From NCBI GenBank assembly GCA_900317325.1, contig ONGE01000001.1, positions 62,001 to 126,000 on the forward strand: a DNA stretch of 64,000 bases. Direction: 5' to 3'. The DNA is from an uncultured Prevotellaceae bacterium (lineage in GTDB: Bacteria > Bacteroidota > Bacteroidia > Bacteroidales > Muribaculaceae). Position numbers and translations under genes: made by a program. Below, in pieces: positions 25,202 through 34,932 of the stretch. The notes beneath the pieces are model-generated. The model saw only the letters and a list, made by a program, of their open reading frames with translations. It had not been told where the DNA came from and did no database searches. The first letter of the stretch is position 1, and the number at the start of each line of letters is the position of its first letter.

Positions 25202-25270
25202 TATATTTTGTAACACCCCCCGACATAATCATCGGGAACTCCACGAAATAATAAAAACCTCACATACAAC

Positions 25271-26620
25271 ATGTTTGAAAATTTATCAGAGAAACTCGAA
25301 CGGTCATTCAAGGTCCTGAAAGGACAAGGCCGCATCACCGAAATCAATGTAGCAGCGACCCTTAAGGAAGTGCGCCGTGCACTGGTTGACGCCGATGTCA
25401 GCTACCCCGTCGCCAAGAAATTTGTCGATGACGTCAAGGCCAAAGCCATCGGCCAAAACGTGATCAACGCCGTGAACCCGAGCCAGTTGATGGTCAAAAT
25501 CGTTCACGACGAACTGGCAACGCTCATGGGTGGCGAGGAAGCTACCTTCAGCATCGAAGGCAATCCTGCCATCATCCTGATGTCGGGTCTGCAAGGTTCC
25601 GGTAAGACCACTTTCACCGGAAAACTCGCCAACCGCCTCAAGACCGGTAAGGAAAAGCGCAAACCGCTGCTCGTGGCCTGTGACGTTTATCGCCCCGCCG
25701 CCATCGACCAGCTGAAGACCATTGCCGAGCAAATCGAGGTGCCTGTCTATAGCGAGCCCGAAAGCAAGGATCCCGTCGCCATCGCCCTGCACGCCATCGA
25801 GCATGCCAAGAGCAACGGCTACGACCTGGTGATTGTCGATACCGCCGGCCGCCTCGCTGTTGACGAGGCCATGATGGTCGAGATCAAGGCCATCAAGGAC
25901 GCCATCCATCCTAACGAGACCCTGTTCGTCGTCGACTCGATGACCGGTCAGGATGCCGTCAACACCGCCAAGGCCTTCAACGAGCGCCTTGACTTTGACG
26001 GCGTTGTCCTCACCAAGCTCGACGGTGACACCCGTGGTGGTGCCGCTCTGTCGATCCGTGCCGTCGTCGACAAGCCCATCAAGTTTGTGGGTATCGGCGA
26101 GAAGATGACCGACCTCGACCCCTTCCGTCCCGCCGGTATGGCCGACCGCATCCTGGGCATGGGCGACATCGTGTCGTTCGTGGACCGCATGCAGCAGCAA
26201 TACGACGAGGAAGAAGCCGAAAAGCTGGAGAAGAAAATCAAGCAGAACAAGTTCGACTTCGATGACTTCATCAAGCAGATCAAGCAAATCAAGAAGATGG
26301 GTAACCTCAAGAGCCTGGCATCGATGATTCCCGGCGTGGGTAAGGCCATCAAGGATATTGACATCCCCGACGACGCCTTCAAGGGTGTGGAAGCCATCAT
26401 CGGCTCGATGACACCCGAGGAGCGCTCCAACCCCGACATCATCGACGCCAGCCGTCGCAAGCGCATCGCTGCCGGTAGCGGTACCAGTGTTGAGGAAGTG
26501 AACCGCCTGTTGAAGCAGTTCCTGTCGATGCGCAAGGTGATGCACCAGGTTTCGACCAATCCCATGCAGATGATGCGCAACGCCAAGGCCCAAGCCAAGG
26601 CTGCCAAGCGCGGACGCTAA
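25271..26620 (+). CDS. ffh: Signal recognition particle protein Ffh
   Basis: A 449-residue GTPase that, with 4.5S RNA, delivers nascent membrane proteins to FtsY. The NG domain shows GLQGSGKTTFTGKLANRL (P-loop), DVYRPAAIDQL, VDTAGR and TKLDGDTRGGAALS. The M domain (about 300-449) has the Met-rich groove and RNA-binding helix (SKRKRIAAGSG-type: SRRKRIAAGSGTSVEEVNRLLKQF). Length is normal. No SRP RNA gene was found in the window. Confidence 0.96.
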   Translation: MFENLSEKLERSFKVLKGQGRITEINVAATLKEVRRALVDADVSYPVAKKFVDDVKAKAIGQNVINAVNPSQLMVKIVHDELATLMGGEEATFSIEGNPAIILMSGLQGSGKTTFTGKLANRLKTGKEKRKPLLVACDVYRPAAIDQLKTIAEQIEVPVYSEPESKDPVAIALHAIEHAKSNGYDLVIVDTAGRLAVDEAMMVEIKAIKDAIHPNETLFVVDSMTGQDAVNTAKAFNERLDFDGVVLTKLDGDTRGGAALSIRAVVDKPIKFVGIGEKMTDLDPFRPAGMADRILGMGDIVSFVDRMQQQYDEEEAEKLEKKIKQNKFDFDDFIKQIKQIKKMGNLKSLASMIPGVGKAIKDIDIPDDAFKGVEAIIGSMTPEERSNPDIIDASRRKRIAAGSGTSVEEVNRLLKQFLSMRKVMHQVSTNPMQMMRNAKAQAKAAKRGR

Positions 26621-26639
26621 ACCTCGTCAACCCCGCGAC

Positions 26640-27590
26640 ATGAAGGCCGAGAGAAACAGGACCCTGACGATAGCTGATGATGAGCGCTTTGCCCTGAAAC
26701 AGGACATCACGACGCTCGATCAGATATCGTCGGGGTTCTCCTTTGACAACACGACGATTCAGGCCGACCTGTTCGACGTCCTGCCCCTCATGCCCGATGC
26801 GTTTGCCGACTTGATCATCATCGACCCGCCCTACAACCTGGCCAAGGACTTCAACGGCACCAAGTTCAAATCCATGAGCAACGATGACTACGAGAATTAC
26901 CTGCGCTCATGGTTCGGCAAGGTGTGCGACAAACTGAAGCCTGACGGCTCCTTGTACCTGTGCGGTGACTGGAAATCGACTGCCGCCATGCAGCGGGTCA
27001 TCGAAGAATCGGGACTCACCATCCTCAATCGCATCACCTGGCAGCGAGAGAAAGGACGCGGTGCCAAGACCAACTGGAAAAACGGCATGGAAGACATCTG
27101 GTTCGCGGTCAAGAACCCCAAGAACTATTACTTCAATGTCGAAGCCGTGATGATGAAGCGAAAAGTCATCGCCCCCTACCGTGTGGACGGCGTGGCCAAG
27201 GACTGGATGGAGACCGAGGAAGGTAACTTCAGGATTACCTACCCTTCCAACTTCTGGGACGACATCAGCATCCCCTTCTGGTCTATGCCCGAGAACACCG
27301 ACCATCCCACACAGAAGCCCGAAAAACTGATTGCCAAGCTCATCTTGGCTTCATCACAGCCCGGCGATGTGGTCTTTGACCCCTTCCTGGGAAGCGGGAC
27401 GACCAGCGTTGTGGCCAAGAAACTGGGACGCATCTACTGTGGCGTGGAACTCAACGAGTTGTACTGCCTGTTCGCAGCCAAACGCCTGCAGACGGCCGAT
27501 CACGACACGTCCATCCAGGGCTATAAAGACCAAGTCTTCTGGGAACGCAACACCCTCCAGGAACAATCAAAGAAAACCATACCTGCCTAG
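26640..27590 (+). CDS. Orphan beta-class DNA methyltransferase
   Basis: A 316-residue SAM-dependent DNA methyltransferase (N6_N4_Mtase family). The catalytic motif IV IIDPPYNLAKDF is at about 61-72 and the SAM motif FDPFLGSGTTSVVAKKLGR comes near the C-terminus, so the order is that of the beta class (adenine-N6 or cytosine-N4). A target-recognition region lies between them (GRGAKTNWKNGMEDIWFAV, HPTQKPEKLI). There is no restriction endonuclease or specificity gene beside it: ffh lies 19 bases upstream and a CapA-like gene 25 bases downstream. It may act in gene regulation or replication timing, or be a relic of an R-M system. Confidence 0.88.
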   Translation: MKAERNRTLTIADDERFALKQDITTLDQISSGFSFDNTTIQADLFDVLPLMPDAFADLIIIDPPYNLAKDFNGTKFKSMSNDDYENYLRSWFGKVCDKLKPDGSLYLCGDWKSTAAMQRVIEESGLTILNRITWQREKGRGAKTNWKNGMEDIWFAVKNPKNYYFNVEAVMMKRKVIAPYRVDGVAKDWMETEEGNFRITYPSNFWDDISIPFWSMPENTDHPTQKPEKLIAKLILASSQPGDVVFDPFLGSGTTSVVAKKLGRIYCGVELNELYCLFAAKRLQTADHDTSIQGYKDQVFWERNTLQEQSKKTIPA

Positions 27591-27615
27591 TCAGGTCATA
27601 ACAGTTACTTAGCCT

Positions 27616-28674
27616 ATGAAACTGCTCTCCATATTGATGCTGTCGGTCGTGTCGTTGCTGCAAAGCAACCACACGGTGAATTTGACGTTTGTGGGCGACG
27701 CGATGCAGCACGCGCCGCAAATCACGGCTGCCGAGCAGCCTGACGGCACCTACGACTACAGCCCCTGTTTCCAGCACCTTATCGACGACATCGCATGGGC
27801 CGACCTCGCCGTCGTCAACCTGGAATGCCCACTGGGCGGCAAGCCCTACACGGGCTACCCCTGCTTCAGTGCCCCCGACAGCTACGCCAAGCAGCTGCGC
27901 GACGTAGGCTTTGACCTGTTCTTGACGGCCAACAACCACTGTCTGGACCGTCGCGACAAGGGATTGATGCGCACATGCCAGATGCTGGATTCCCTGGGAA
28001 TCCCCCACATCGGCACCTACCGCAATCAGCAGGAGCGAGACCAGCACATCCCCTACATCGTCAACGTCAAGGGCATTAAGATCGCCTTTCTGGACTATAC
28101 CTACGGCACGAACGGCATCCCCATCCAGGGTAATGTCATCGTCGATTTCATCGATCAGCAACTCATCGAGAACGACATCGCGCTGGCACGCGAGCGCGGG
28201 GCGCACGCCATCTGCGTGAACCTGCATTGGGGCATCGAGTATCAGCTCAAGCCCGTTGCCACGCAACGCACGCTCGCCGATTGGCTCGTCACCCAGGGCG
28301 TGGACCTCATCATCGGCGGCCATCCCCATGTGGTCGAGCCCATGGAGATGCGTTACAGCAAGGAACACGACAAGAATGTGCTGCTCGTCTATAGCATGGG
28401 CAACTTCATCAGCAACCAGAGCGACATCGACACCCGTGGCGGCGCCATGGTCAAGGTATCACTGAGGATGGAAAACGGACGAGCCGTCGTCGCTGAGCCA
28501 CGATACAAACTCTTCTTTGTCCAGAAGCCCGTTGCCCGCGGCGAGAACTACGTCCTCATCCCCGAAGCGCGGCCCGACCTCCTGCGTCCCGACAGCAAAG
28601 CAGAGTTCACCCGCTTCATGACCCGCACCCACGACCTTGTCACCTCACACAACATCGACGTCCCCCAAGAATAA
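27616..28674 (+). CDS. CapA family protein (PGA_cap metallophosphoesterase-like)
   Basis: A 352-residue exported protein: a short signal (1-20, no lipobox), then the CapA/PgsA domain with LTFVGDAMQHAP, VVNLECPLGG, LTANNHCLDRRDKGL, HWGIEYQLKP, GGHPHVVEPME and YSMGNFISNQ. The metal-binding Asp/His/Asn residues are all present. CapA proteins take part in poly-gamma-glutamate capsule formation in Bacillus; in Bacteroidota the role is unproven. It is packed behind the DNA methyltransferase and probably co-transcribed. Confidence 0.88.
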   Translation: MKLLSILMLSVVSLLQSNHTVNLTFVGDAMQHAPQITAAEQPDGTYDYSPCFQHLIDDIAWADLAVVNLECPLGGKPYTGYPCFSAPDSYAKQLRDVGFDLFLTANNHCLDRRDKGLMRTCQMLDSLGIPHIGTYRNQQERDQHIPYIVNVKGIKIAFLDYTYGTNGIPIQGNVIVDFIDQQLIENDIALARERGAHAICVNLHWGIEYQLKPVATQRTLADWLVTQGVDLIIGGHPHVVEPMEMRYSKEHDKNVLLVYSMGNFISNQSDIDTRGGAMVKVSLRMENGRAVVAEPRYKLFFVQKPVARGENYVLIPEARPDLLRPDSKAEFTRFMTRTHDLVTSHNIDVPQE

Positions 28675-28749
28675 GGGGCACGAGGGCAGTTCTTCGGCCC
28701 CATGACGAGAGTTTTTAGCGAGATTTATGGATGATTGAGTGATTTTGTC

Positions 28750-28757
28750 TATCTTTG
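28750..28757 (+). promoter_or_regulatory. -7 element (TATCTTTG) of glnS
   Basis: TATCTTTG about 47 bases before the glnS ATG; a weak TTTA lies at the -33 distance. Confidence 0.5.
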
Positions 28758-28804
28758 CAGGTTAATTAATGAGAAAAAATTAAAAAGAGATACATTTATA
28801 TATT

Positions 28805-30526
28805 ATGGCGGAGAATATTGAGAATATCAACGCAGCGGGCGAGGAGAAGAAGCCCTTGAATTTTGTACAGCAGATTGTCGCCGATGATTTGGCGGCTGGT
28901 AAGAACGGCGGACGCTTGAACACGCGTTTCCCGCCTGAACCTAACGGTTACCTGCACATCGGCCATGCCAAGGCCATCTGCATGGACTTCGGCGTAGCCG
29001 AAATGTTCGGTGGCACGTGCAACCTGCGCTTCGATGACACCAATCCTCAGAAGGAGGATACCGAGTATGTCGAGGCCATCATGCGTGACATCCACTGGCT
29101 GGGTTATGACTGGGGCGACCGTCTGTACTATGCCAGCGACTACTTCCCCAAATTGTATGATTTCGCCATCCGCCTGATCAAGGAGGGTAAGGCCTATGTT
29201 GACGACCAGACCAGTGAGCAGATCGCCCAGCAGAAGGGCACGCCCACCACACCTGGCACCAACAGCCCCTACCGCGACCGCACTGTCGAGGAGAACCTGG
29301 ACCTGTTCCAGAGGATGAATGCCGGCGAGTTTGAGGAGGGCAGCCATGTGCTGCGTGCCAAGATCGACATGGCGTCGAGCAACATGCACTTCCGCGACCC
29401 GATCATCTACCGCATCATCAAGACGCCGCATTGGCGCACGGGCAACAAGTGGAACGTGTATCCCATGTATGACTTCGCCCACGGCCAGAGCGACTACTTC
29501 GAGGGCGTGACCCACTCGATCTGCACGCTGGAGTTTGTCCCCCACCGCGACCTGTACGACTACTTCGTGCACGAGTTGGCCGGTGAGAGCGCCAGCGAGT
29601 ACTGCCCCCGCCAGATTGAGTTCAACCGTCTGAACCTCACCTATACCGTGATGAGCAAGCGCAAACTGCTGCAGCTCGTCAAGGAGGGTCTCGTGGCCGG
29701 CTGGGATGATCCCCGCATGCCGACCCTGTGCGGTCTGCGTCGCCGCGGCTACACGCCCCAGGCCATCAAGAACTTCATCGAGGATATCGGCTATACCAAA
29801 TATGAAGCGCTGAACGACATCGGTCTGCTGGAGCACAACATCCGCGAGGAGCTCAACCACCACGCCAACCGCGTGAGCGCCGTGTTGAATCCCGTCAAGG
29901 TCGTCATCACCAACTATCCCGAGGACAAGGTCGAGATGATGGAGATGGACAACAACCCCGAGCAGGAGAACGCCGGCAAGCACCAGATGCCCTTCTCGCG
30001 CGAACTGTACATCGAGCGTGACGACTTCATGGAGGAGCCTCCCAAGAAGTTCTTCCGCCTCACGCCGGGCAAGGAAGTGCGTCTCAAAGGTGCCTACATC
30101 ATCATGTGCACCGGCTGCACCAAGGATGCCGACGGCAACGTGACCGAGATCCAGTGCACCTATGACCCCGACACACTGAGCGGCAGCGCCGGCAGTCAGC
30201 GCAAGGTCAAGGGCACCCTGCACTGGGTTAGCGCCCGCCACTGTGTGGACGCCGAGGTAAGGCTGTACGACCGCTTGTTCGCTGTGGAGAATCCCAGCGC
30301 CGACACCGAGCACGACTTCCGTGAGCTGTTGAACCCCGACTCGCTGCGCGTTATCAACGATGCCAAGATCGAACCGTTCCTGGCCGAGACCGCCAAGGTG
30401 AGCGACACCTTCCAGTTCCAGCGCATCGGCTACTTCACCGTCGATCCCGACACGACTGAGGGTCACCTGGTCTTCAACCGCACCATCGGCCTGAAAGACA
30501 GTTGGGCCAAACAGCAAGGGAAGTAA
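28805..30526 (+). CDS. glnS: Glutamine--tRNA ligase
   Basis: A 573-residue class I synthetase charging tRNA-Gln. It has the ATP site [17 protein letters not shown] (HIGH), the loop [14 protein letters not shown] (KMSKS), and the two C-terminal beta-barrel anticodon-binding domains (from about residue 350; for example [14 protein letters not shown] and [23 protein letters not shown]). Length is typical and there is no extra YqeY domain. It is transcribed alone, with a 9-base-like repeat (aataagtac, aataaatac) after its stop. Confidence 0.96.
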   Translation: MAENIENINAAGEEKKPLNFVQQIVADDLAAGKNGGRLNTRFPPEPNGYLHIGHAKAICMDFGVAEMFGGTCNLRFDDTNPQKEDTEYVEAIMRDIHWLGYDWGDRLYYASDYFPKLYDFAIRLIKEGKAYVDDQTSEQIAQQKGTPTTPGTNSPYRDRTVEENLDLFQRMNAGEFEEGSHVLRAKIDMASSNMHFRDPIIYRIIKTPHWRTGNKWNVYPMYDFAHGQSDYFEGVTHSICTLEFVPHRDLYDYFVHELAGESASEYCPRQIEFNRLNLTYTVMSKRKLLQLVKEGLVAGWDDPRMPTLCGLRRRGYTPQAIKNFIEDIGYTKYEALNDIGLLEHNIREELNHHANRVSAVLNPVKVVITNYPEDKVEMMEMDNNPEQENAGKHQMPFSRELYIERDDFMEEPPKKFFRLTPGKEVRLKGAYIIMCTGCTKDADGNVTEIQCTYDPDTLSGSAGSQRKVKGTLHWVSARHCVDAEVRLYDRLFAVENPSADTEHDFRELLNPDSLRVINDAKIEPFLAETAKVSDTFQFQRIGYFTVDPDTTEGHLVFNRTIGLKDSWAKQQGK

Positions 30527-30545
30527 CCGCCAACGACAACACGTT

Positions 30546-30580
30546 CTAAAAGGAAGACAATAAGTACAATAAATACAAAG
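30546..30580 (+). repeat. 9-base repeat remnant after glnS
   Basis: Units aggaagaca, ataagtaca and ataaataca, in register with the glnS stop. They are nearly the same as the left arm of the palindrome at 53.8 kb. Confidence 0.55.
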
Positions 30581-30608
30581 GGCATCCGCGCTTGTGTATT
30601 TAAAGACA

Positions 30609-30661
30609 ACTTGGACAACTCAGTACAACTTTTTTAGGGTTGCAACTGAGTTGCCCAAGTT
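30609..30661 (+). terminator. Strong hairpin downstream of glnS
   Basis: A 16-base stem with one mismatch (acttggacaactcagt pairing with actgagttgcccaagt), extended by CAAC/GTTG, loop with six T. The following tail (taatttt) is a poor U run, so it may be a terminator or an RNA-protecting structure. Confidence 0.5.
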
Positions 30662-30724
30662 AATTTTGTAATCAATGTGCCTTTAATTGTTGGTCATTAT
30701 ATGGTTAACTTGTTACTCTTGAAC

Positions 30725-30985
30725 ATGCTCCGGGTGTTTCGCACACATGAGCAAGTGTCACTGACTGCTATATCTTAAATTATTACTGCCTCATAGCGGC
30801 CACGCCAAGGCGAGGCACTACATGCCTGCAGCTTCTACACCCATACGATTTTACGGGACACTGATAGCAAAAAACACTTGGTGCCCTAGCCTAGTCCATG
30901 ATGCAGACCGTTGCTGGCCTTTCGTGCGTGAAGTGCCAGAGCAGTAACGATTCGGCAAAAAGTCATGCCGCAGTGTTGCGGGTAT
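30725..30985 (+). ncRNA. Structured gene-free region, possible small RNA (6S-like?)
   Basis: About 260 bases with no credible frame but many local pairings: TGCTC..GTGT..ACAC..GAGCA (about 30726-30752), GCC-a-CGCC-AA-GGCG-a-GGC (near 30800), and a possible long-range closing pair ACTGC/GCAGT between about 30785 and 30973. A one-mismatch -7 element (TACTCTTG) precedes it. No signature of tmRNA, RNase P RNA or SRP RNA was seen. The 6S idea rests only on size and a closing stem. Confidence 0.25.
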
Positions 30986-31006
30986 TCTAACTTTGCATTA
31001 TCTTTG
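30976..31006 (+). promoter_or_regulatory. Promoter of the tsaC-like/sugar transferase/ClC genes
   Basis: TTG at 30976-30978, 20 bases, TATCTTTG at 30999-31006; a second element TAACTTTG overlaps at 30988-30995. The ATG at 31027 is 20 bases downstream. Confidence 0.65.
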
Positions 31007-31026
31007 CATATTGCAAAACAACAGAA

Positions 31027-31629
31027 ATGAGTTCAAAAAAGGAAGAAACACAGAAAAACAGGTCTCAACAGGAAGCCGATATCGTTCAGTGTCTCAAGGT
31101 GTTGAGCGCCGGAGGGTTGATTCTCTACCCTACCGACACGGTGTGGGGCATCGGCTGTGATGCGACCAACCCCGAAGCCGTCAACCGCGTTTATCAACTC
31201 AAGCAGCGTGACGACAGCAAGGCATTGCTCGTGCTCATCGACAGCGCCGAGCATCTGGACCACTACGTGGTGGATGTGCCCATCATCGCCCGTGAACTCA
31301 TCGACGTGGCCGTCAAACCCCTGACTATCATTTTTGAAGGGGCCTACAACCTGGCTCCCAACCTGTTGGGCGACAAGGACAGCGTGGGCATTCGCATTCC
31401 CAATGATGAATTCTGCCACCGCCTGTGCGAGCGTTACGGCAAACCCATCGTGTCCACCTCGGCCAACCTGAGCGGAGCGCCCACAGCCAAGACCTTTGCC
31501 GACATCAACCCTGCCATCGTGCAGGGTGTTGACTATGCCGTGCAATATCGCCGCAGTGACAGCACTGCCCACGAGCCGTCGAACATCATTCTGTTGAGCC
31601 GCGACAACACTTTTAAGATCATCCGCTAA
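31027..31629 (+). CDS. L-threonylcarbamoyladenylate synthase (Sua5/YciO/YrdC family)
   Basis: A 200-residue YrdC-domain protein that makes threonylcarbamoyl-AMP for the t6A37 tRNA modification. Motifs include GGLILYPTDTVWGIGCDATN, KQRDDSKALLVLID, PLTIIFEG, DSVGIRIPNDEFCHRLCERYGKPIVSTSANLSG. There is no C-terminal Sua5 domain, so it is of the short TsaC type; a YciO paralogue cannot be excluded. It is the first gene of a plus-strand run with a sugar transferase (14 bases) and a ClC channel. Confidence 0.9.
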   Translation: MSSKKEETQKNRSQQEADIVQCLKVLSAGGLILYPTDTVWGIGCDATNPEAVNRVYQLKQRDDSKALLVLIDSAEHLDHYVVDVPIIARELIDVAVKPLTIIFEGAYNLAPNLLGDKDSVGIRIPNDEFCHRLCERYGKPIVSTSANLSGAPTAKTFADINPAIVQGVDYAVQYRRSDSTAHEPSNIILLSRDNTFKIIR

Positions 31630-31643
31630 ACCTGCCAGAACCT

Positions 31644-33080
31644 ATGAAAATCAAGCTAGACCTCAAAAACAAAGCCCATCGACAGCGCATCAAGTATGTG
31701 GTGAGCGACTTTGTGATGTCCAACCTGGCTTGGTTTGTCTATTACATCGTGCGCTACAAGATGGGCACCGTGGTGGGTTGGCCCTATCTTGTGAGTTACC
31801 TCAAGAGCGACATGGTGCTGCTCGGTCAGCTGTTATTCCCGCTGATCATGATGGTGACCTACATCTTCAGCGGCTACTACAACAATGTTTGCCGCAAGTC
31901 ACGGGTTCAAGAATTGCTCACGACGGTAGCCAGTTCGGGCATCAATACACTGATTATCTTCTTCATCGCCCTCATCAACGACGTTATCGGCGTCAGGGTC
32001 AACGATTATGAGATGATTTTCATCCTGTGGGGCCTGCTCTTCGGATTCGTCTATCTGGGAAGAGCCATTATCACCAATCGGGCCTCCAGCGCCATCAAGT
32101 CGCGGCGTTGGACCTTCCCCACGCTCATCATCGGCAGCGGTTCGGCTGCCGTGAACTTCGCCAACAAGGAGAACAGTCGCCGCGATTCGGCAGGCTATGA
32201 ATTCATGGGATTTGTCAACATCCCCGGCGAGAACCCCGTCAAGGGCAACCCCTTGCCCTGCTATGAGCTCGACGAACTCAAGGAAGTGTGTGAGCGTGAA
32301 AACATCTGGGAACTTATTGTCATGCCCACACGCGACGACACCCAGCAGACGATGAACGCCCTCAACAAGCTCTTCAGCCTGGGTTTGCCCATCATGATTT
32401 CGCCCGAGTATTTCAACAAGATGCAGACTCCGGTGTCCATCTCGGACATCTACGGTGAGCCCCTGGTGAACATCTCGCGCAGCAGCATGAGCGACAGCGG
32501 CAAGAACCTCAAGCGGGCCATCGATATCATCGTCTCGCTGGCAGCGCTGATTGTGCTCACCCCGCTCTATGCCATCGTCTCGATCATCATCAAGAGCACC
32601 AGTCCCGGCCCCGTGCTGTACAAGCAGGAACGTGTGGGGCTGCACAACAAGCCCTACAAAATCATCAAGTTCCGTTCGATGGTACAGGATGCCGAGAAAA
32701 ACGGGCAGCCGCAGTTGTCGTCGGACAACGACCCGCGCATCACACCCTTCGGCCGGTTCATGCGCAAATATCGCATCGATGAACTGCCCCAGTTTTGGAA
32801 CGTACTCAAGGGAGAAATGTCGATTGTGGGTCCCCGCCCCGAGCGCAAATACTATGTTGACCAGATTCTGGAGCGCGTACCCGCCTATGCGTTGCTGCAT
32901 CAAGTCAGACCAGGCATCACATCGATGGGCATGGTCAAATTCGGATATGCCAAGAATGTCGATGAGATGGTGGAGCGTGTCAAGTATGACCTGATGTACC
33001 TGAAGAACATGTCGTTGCTCAACGACATCAAGATTCTTATCTATACAATTAAAATCGTCTTCACCGGACGTGGAGTGTGA
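31644..33080 (+). CDS. Polyprenyl-phosphate sugar-1-phosphate transferase (WcaJ/WbaP type)
   Basis: A 478-residue membrane enzyme that starts capsule or exopolysaccharide repeat units by moving a sugar-1-phosphate onto undecaprenyl phosphate. The N-terminal part has four membrane helices and a Rossmann-like CoA_binding_3 region (TLIIGSGSAAVNFANKE). The catalytic domain (about 285-478) has KRAIDIIVSLAALIVLTPLY, KSTSPGPVLYKQERVG, KFRSMVQDAE, RKYRIDELPQFWNVLKGEMS and VGPRPERKYYVDQ. No other polysaccharide genes are nearby. Its stop overlaps the start of the ClC gene by one base. Confidence 0.92.
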   Translation: MKIKLDLKNKAHRQRIKYVVSDFVMSNLAWFVYYIVRYKMGTVVGWPYLVSYLKSDMVLLGQLLFPLIMMVTYIFSGYYNNVCRKSRVQELLTTVASSGINTLIIFFIALINDVIGVRVNDYEMIFILWGLLFGFVYLGRAIITNRASSAIKSRRWTFPTLIIGSGSAAVNFANKENSRRDSAGYEFMGFVNIPGENPVKGNPLPCYELDELKEVCERENIWELIVMPTRDDTQQTMNALNKLFSLGLPIMISPEYFNKMQTPVSISDIYGEPLVNISRSSMSDSGKNLKRAIDIIVSLAALIVLTPLYAIVSIIIKSTSPGPVLYKQERVGLHNKPYKIIKFRSMVQDAEKNGQPQLSSDNDPRITPFGRFMRKYRIDELPQFWNVLKGEMSIVGPRPERKYYVDQILERVPAYALLHQVRPGITSMGMVKFGYAKNVDEMVERVKYDLMYLKNMSLLNDIKILIYTIKIVFTGRGV

Positions 33081-34921
33081 TGGCACAGGGCAGCACAGCA
33101 ACAATCGACCACGACACCAGCGGCAAGATGAACAAGGTGGCCTCATGGTGGATAAGAATGCTCACCTGGCGGGAAAAACACATCCCCGACAAGACATTCG
33201 TCGCCCTGCTGTCGCTCGTGGTGGGCATTGCCGCCGGACTTGCCGCCGTGCTGCTCAAGACGCTCATCGCCCTGATCGCTAATTTCCTCACCAGCCGTTT
33301 CATCACCGAGCAGGGTAACCTGTTGTACTTGGTCTTCCCTGCCATCGGTATCCTGCTGGCGAGCCTATATGTCTATTATATCGCCCGGGAACCCATCTCG
33401 CATGGTGTGACGCGTGTGCTGTATGCGTTGGCGCTGAAGAAAAGCCGCCTGAAGATTCACAACATGTACTCATCGCTCATCGCCTCGTCGGTGACCATCG
33501 GGTTCGGTGGTTCGGTCGGAGCCGAGGGTCCTATCGTGTTCACCGGTGCCGCCATCGGCAGCAACCTGGGACAAGCTTTCAGGCTCACGCCGCAGACGAT
33601 GGCCATGCTGGTGGCTTGCGGCGCCGCAGCAGGTATCGCGGGCATCTTCAAAGCCCCTATTGCAGGACTGCTATTCACCGTCGAGGTGCTCATGCTTGAC
33701 CTCACTGCAGGAGCAGCCATCCCGCTGATCACGGCATCGGTTGCCGGAGCGACGGTGGCCTACGTCTTCACGGGCTACAACGTGGAGTTCTTCTTCTCGC
33801 AGAGCGAGCCGTTCTACGCCTCACGCATTCCCTTCGTGTTGCTGTTGGGCGTATTCTGCGGCTTTGTCTCGCTTTATTTCATCACCTTCATCGACCGCAT
33901 CGAGGCCCGCTTCAAGCGGCTGCGCAACCGTTGGGTAAGATTTGCCGTGGGCGGAATCACCCTGAGTATCCTCATCTTCCTGATGCCTCCGCTCTACGGC
34001 GAAGGCTACGAGGGCATCACTCAGCTCATCAATGGCGATGTGACCGGCATCTTCAACAACAGCCTCTTCTACGGCTACCGTGACAACACGGTGGCAGTGT
34101 TGCTGTTCCTGTTCGCCCTGGGAGCCTTCAAGGTGTTTGCCACGGCGGCGACCAATGGCGGCGGCGGTGTGGGCGGAACCTTCGCCCCCTCGTTGTTCGT
34201 CGGCGTGATGAGTGGCGTGTTCTTCGCCTACCTGATCAATCACTTGGGGATTATTGACCCCGATATGCCGCTGAGCATCAAGAACTTTGCCCTCATGGGC
34301 ATGGCGGGCGTGATGGCGGGCGTGATGCATGCGCCCTTGATGGCCATCTTCCTCACGGCCGAGATGACCGGCGGCTACGACCTGTTCCTGCCGTTGCTCA
34401 TCGTGTCGGCCAGCAGCTATGGAATCAGCCGCATTTTCACCCCTTACGGCATCTACTCACGACGTCTTGCCAAGCGCGGCGAGTTGCTCACACACCAGAA
34501 GGACCGTTCAGTCCTCACTCTGCTCAAGATGGACAGTGTCATCGAGAAAGATTTTTCGGTTGTACACCCCGACATGAGCCTCAAAGACATGGTTGACGTC
34601 ATCGCCAAGAGTCACCGCAACCTCTTCCCCGTTACCGACGACGACGGCAAACTGCTGGGCGTGGTGCAACTCGATGATATCCGCAACATCATGTTCAGGC
34701 CCGATTTGTACCGCCGCATGCAGGTTCACCGGTTCATGGCCATTCCACCGGCCAAGGTCGTCCTCGGCACTCCGATGGAGAAAGTCATGAAAACCTTCGA
34801 CGACACTGGCGCATGGAACCTGCCTGTCATCGACGAGGAGAACAACTATGTGGGCTTCGTTTCCAAGAGCAAAATCTTCAACAGCTACCGTCAGGTGCTC
34901 AAACACTACACATACGATTAA
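33080..34921 (+). CDS. ClC family chloride channel/transporter with CBS domains
   Basis: A 613-residue ClC protein. The ATG at 33080 overlaps the previous stop by one base (a GTG one codon earlier is possible). The membrane part (about 30-440) contains the selectivity region GGSVGAEGPIVFTGAAIGSNLGQ with the gating Glu, AGIAGIFKAPIAGLLFTVEVLM, and GGGGVGGTFAPSLFVG. Two CBS domains follow (about 475-610: DMVDVIAKSHRNLFPVTDDDGKLLGVVQLDDI, then GAWNLPVIDEENNYVGFVSKSKI). It moves chloride, perhaps with proton exchange; the CBS pair may sense nucleotides. Confidence 0.92.
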   Translation: MAQGSTATIDHDTSGKMNKVASWWIRMLTWREKHIPDKTFVALLSLVVGIAAGLAAVLLKTLIALIANFLTSRFITEQGNLLYLVFPAIGILLASLYVYYIAREPISHGVTRVLYALALKKSRLKIHNMYSSLIASSVTIGFGGSVGAEGPIVFTGAAIGSNLGQAFRLTPQTMAMLVACGAAAGIAGIFKAPIAGLLFTVEVLMLDLTAGAAIPLITASVAGATVAYVFTGYNVEFFFSQSEPFYASRIPFVLLLGVFCGFVSLYFITFIDRIEARFKRLRNRWVRFAVGGITLSILIFLMPPLYGEGYEGITQLINGDVTGIFNNSLFYGYRDNTVAVLLFLFALGAFKVFATAATNGGGGVGGTFAPSLFVGVMSGVFFAYLINHLGIIDPDMPLSIKNFALMGMAGVMAGVMHAPLMAIFLTAEMTGGYDLFLPLLIVSASSYGISRIFTPYGIYSRRLAKRGELLTHQKDRSVLTLLKMDSVIEKDFSVVHPDMSLKDMVDVIAKSHRNLFPVTDDDGKLLGVVQLDDIRNIMFRPDLYRRMQVHRFMAIPPAKVVLGTPMEKVMKTFDDTGAWNLPVIDEENNYVGFVSKSKIFNSYRQVLKHYTYD

Positions 34922-34932
34922 AAACTACCATT

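Noticed and set aside
25304-26593. Long antisense frame opposite ffh
   Set aside because: Shadow of Ffh codon use (Leu/Gly/Asp/His repeats); no signal, domain or promoter.
28796-30517. A 573-codon open frame on the minus strand opposite glnS
   Set aside because: It mirrors glnS almost exactly and has the Val/Gly/His-rich look of an antisense shadow; GlnRS motifs are clear on the plus strand.
30725-30985. tmRNA, RNase P RNA or SRP RNA
   Set aside because: None of their conserved segments (tag frame and tRNA-like ends, P4 core, GGAAG-type tetraloop region) could be found; only a vague small-RNA call is kept.
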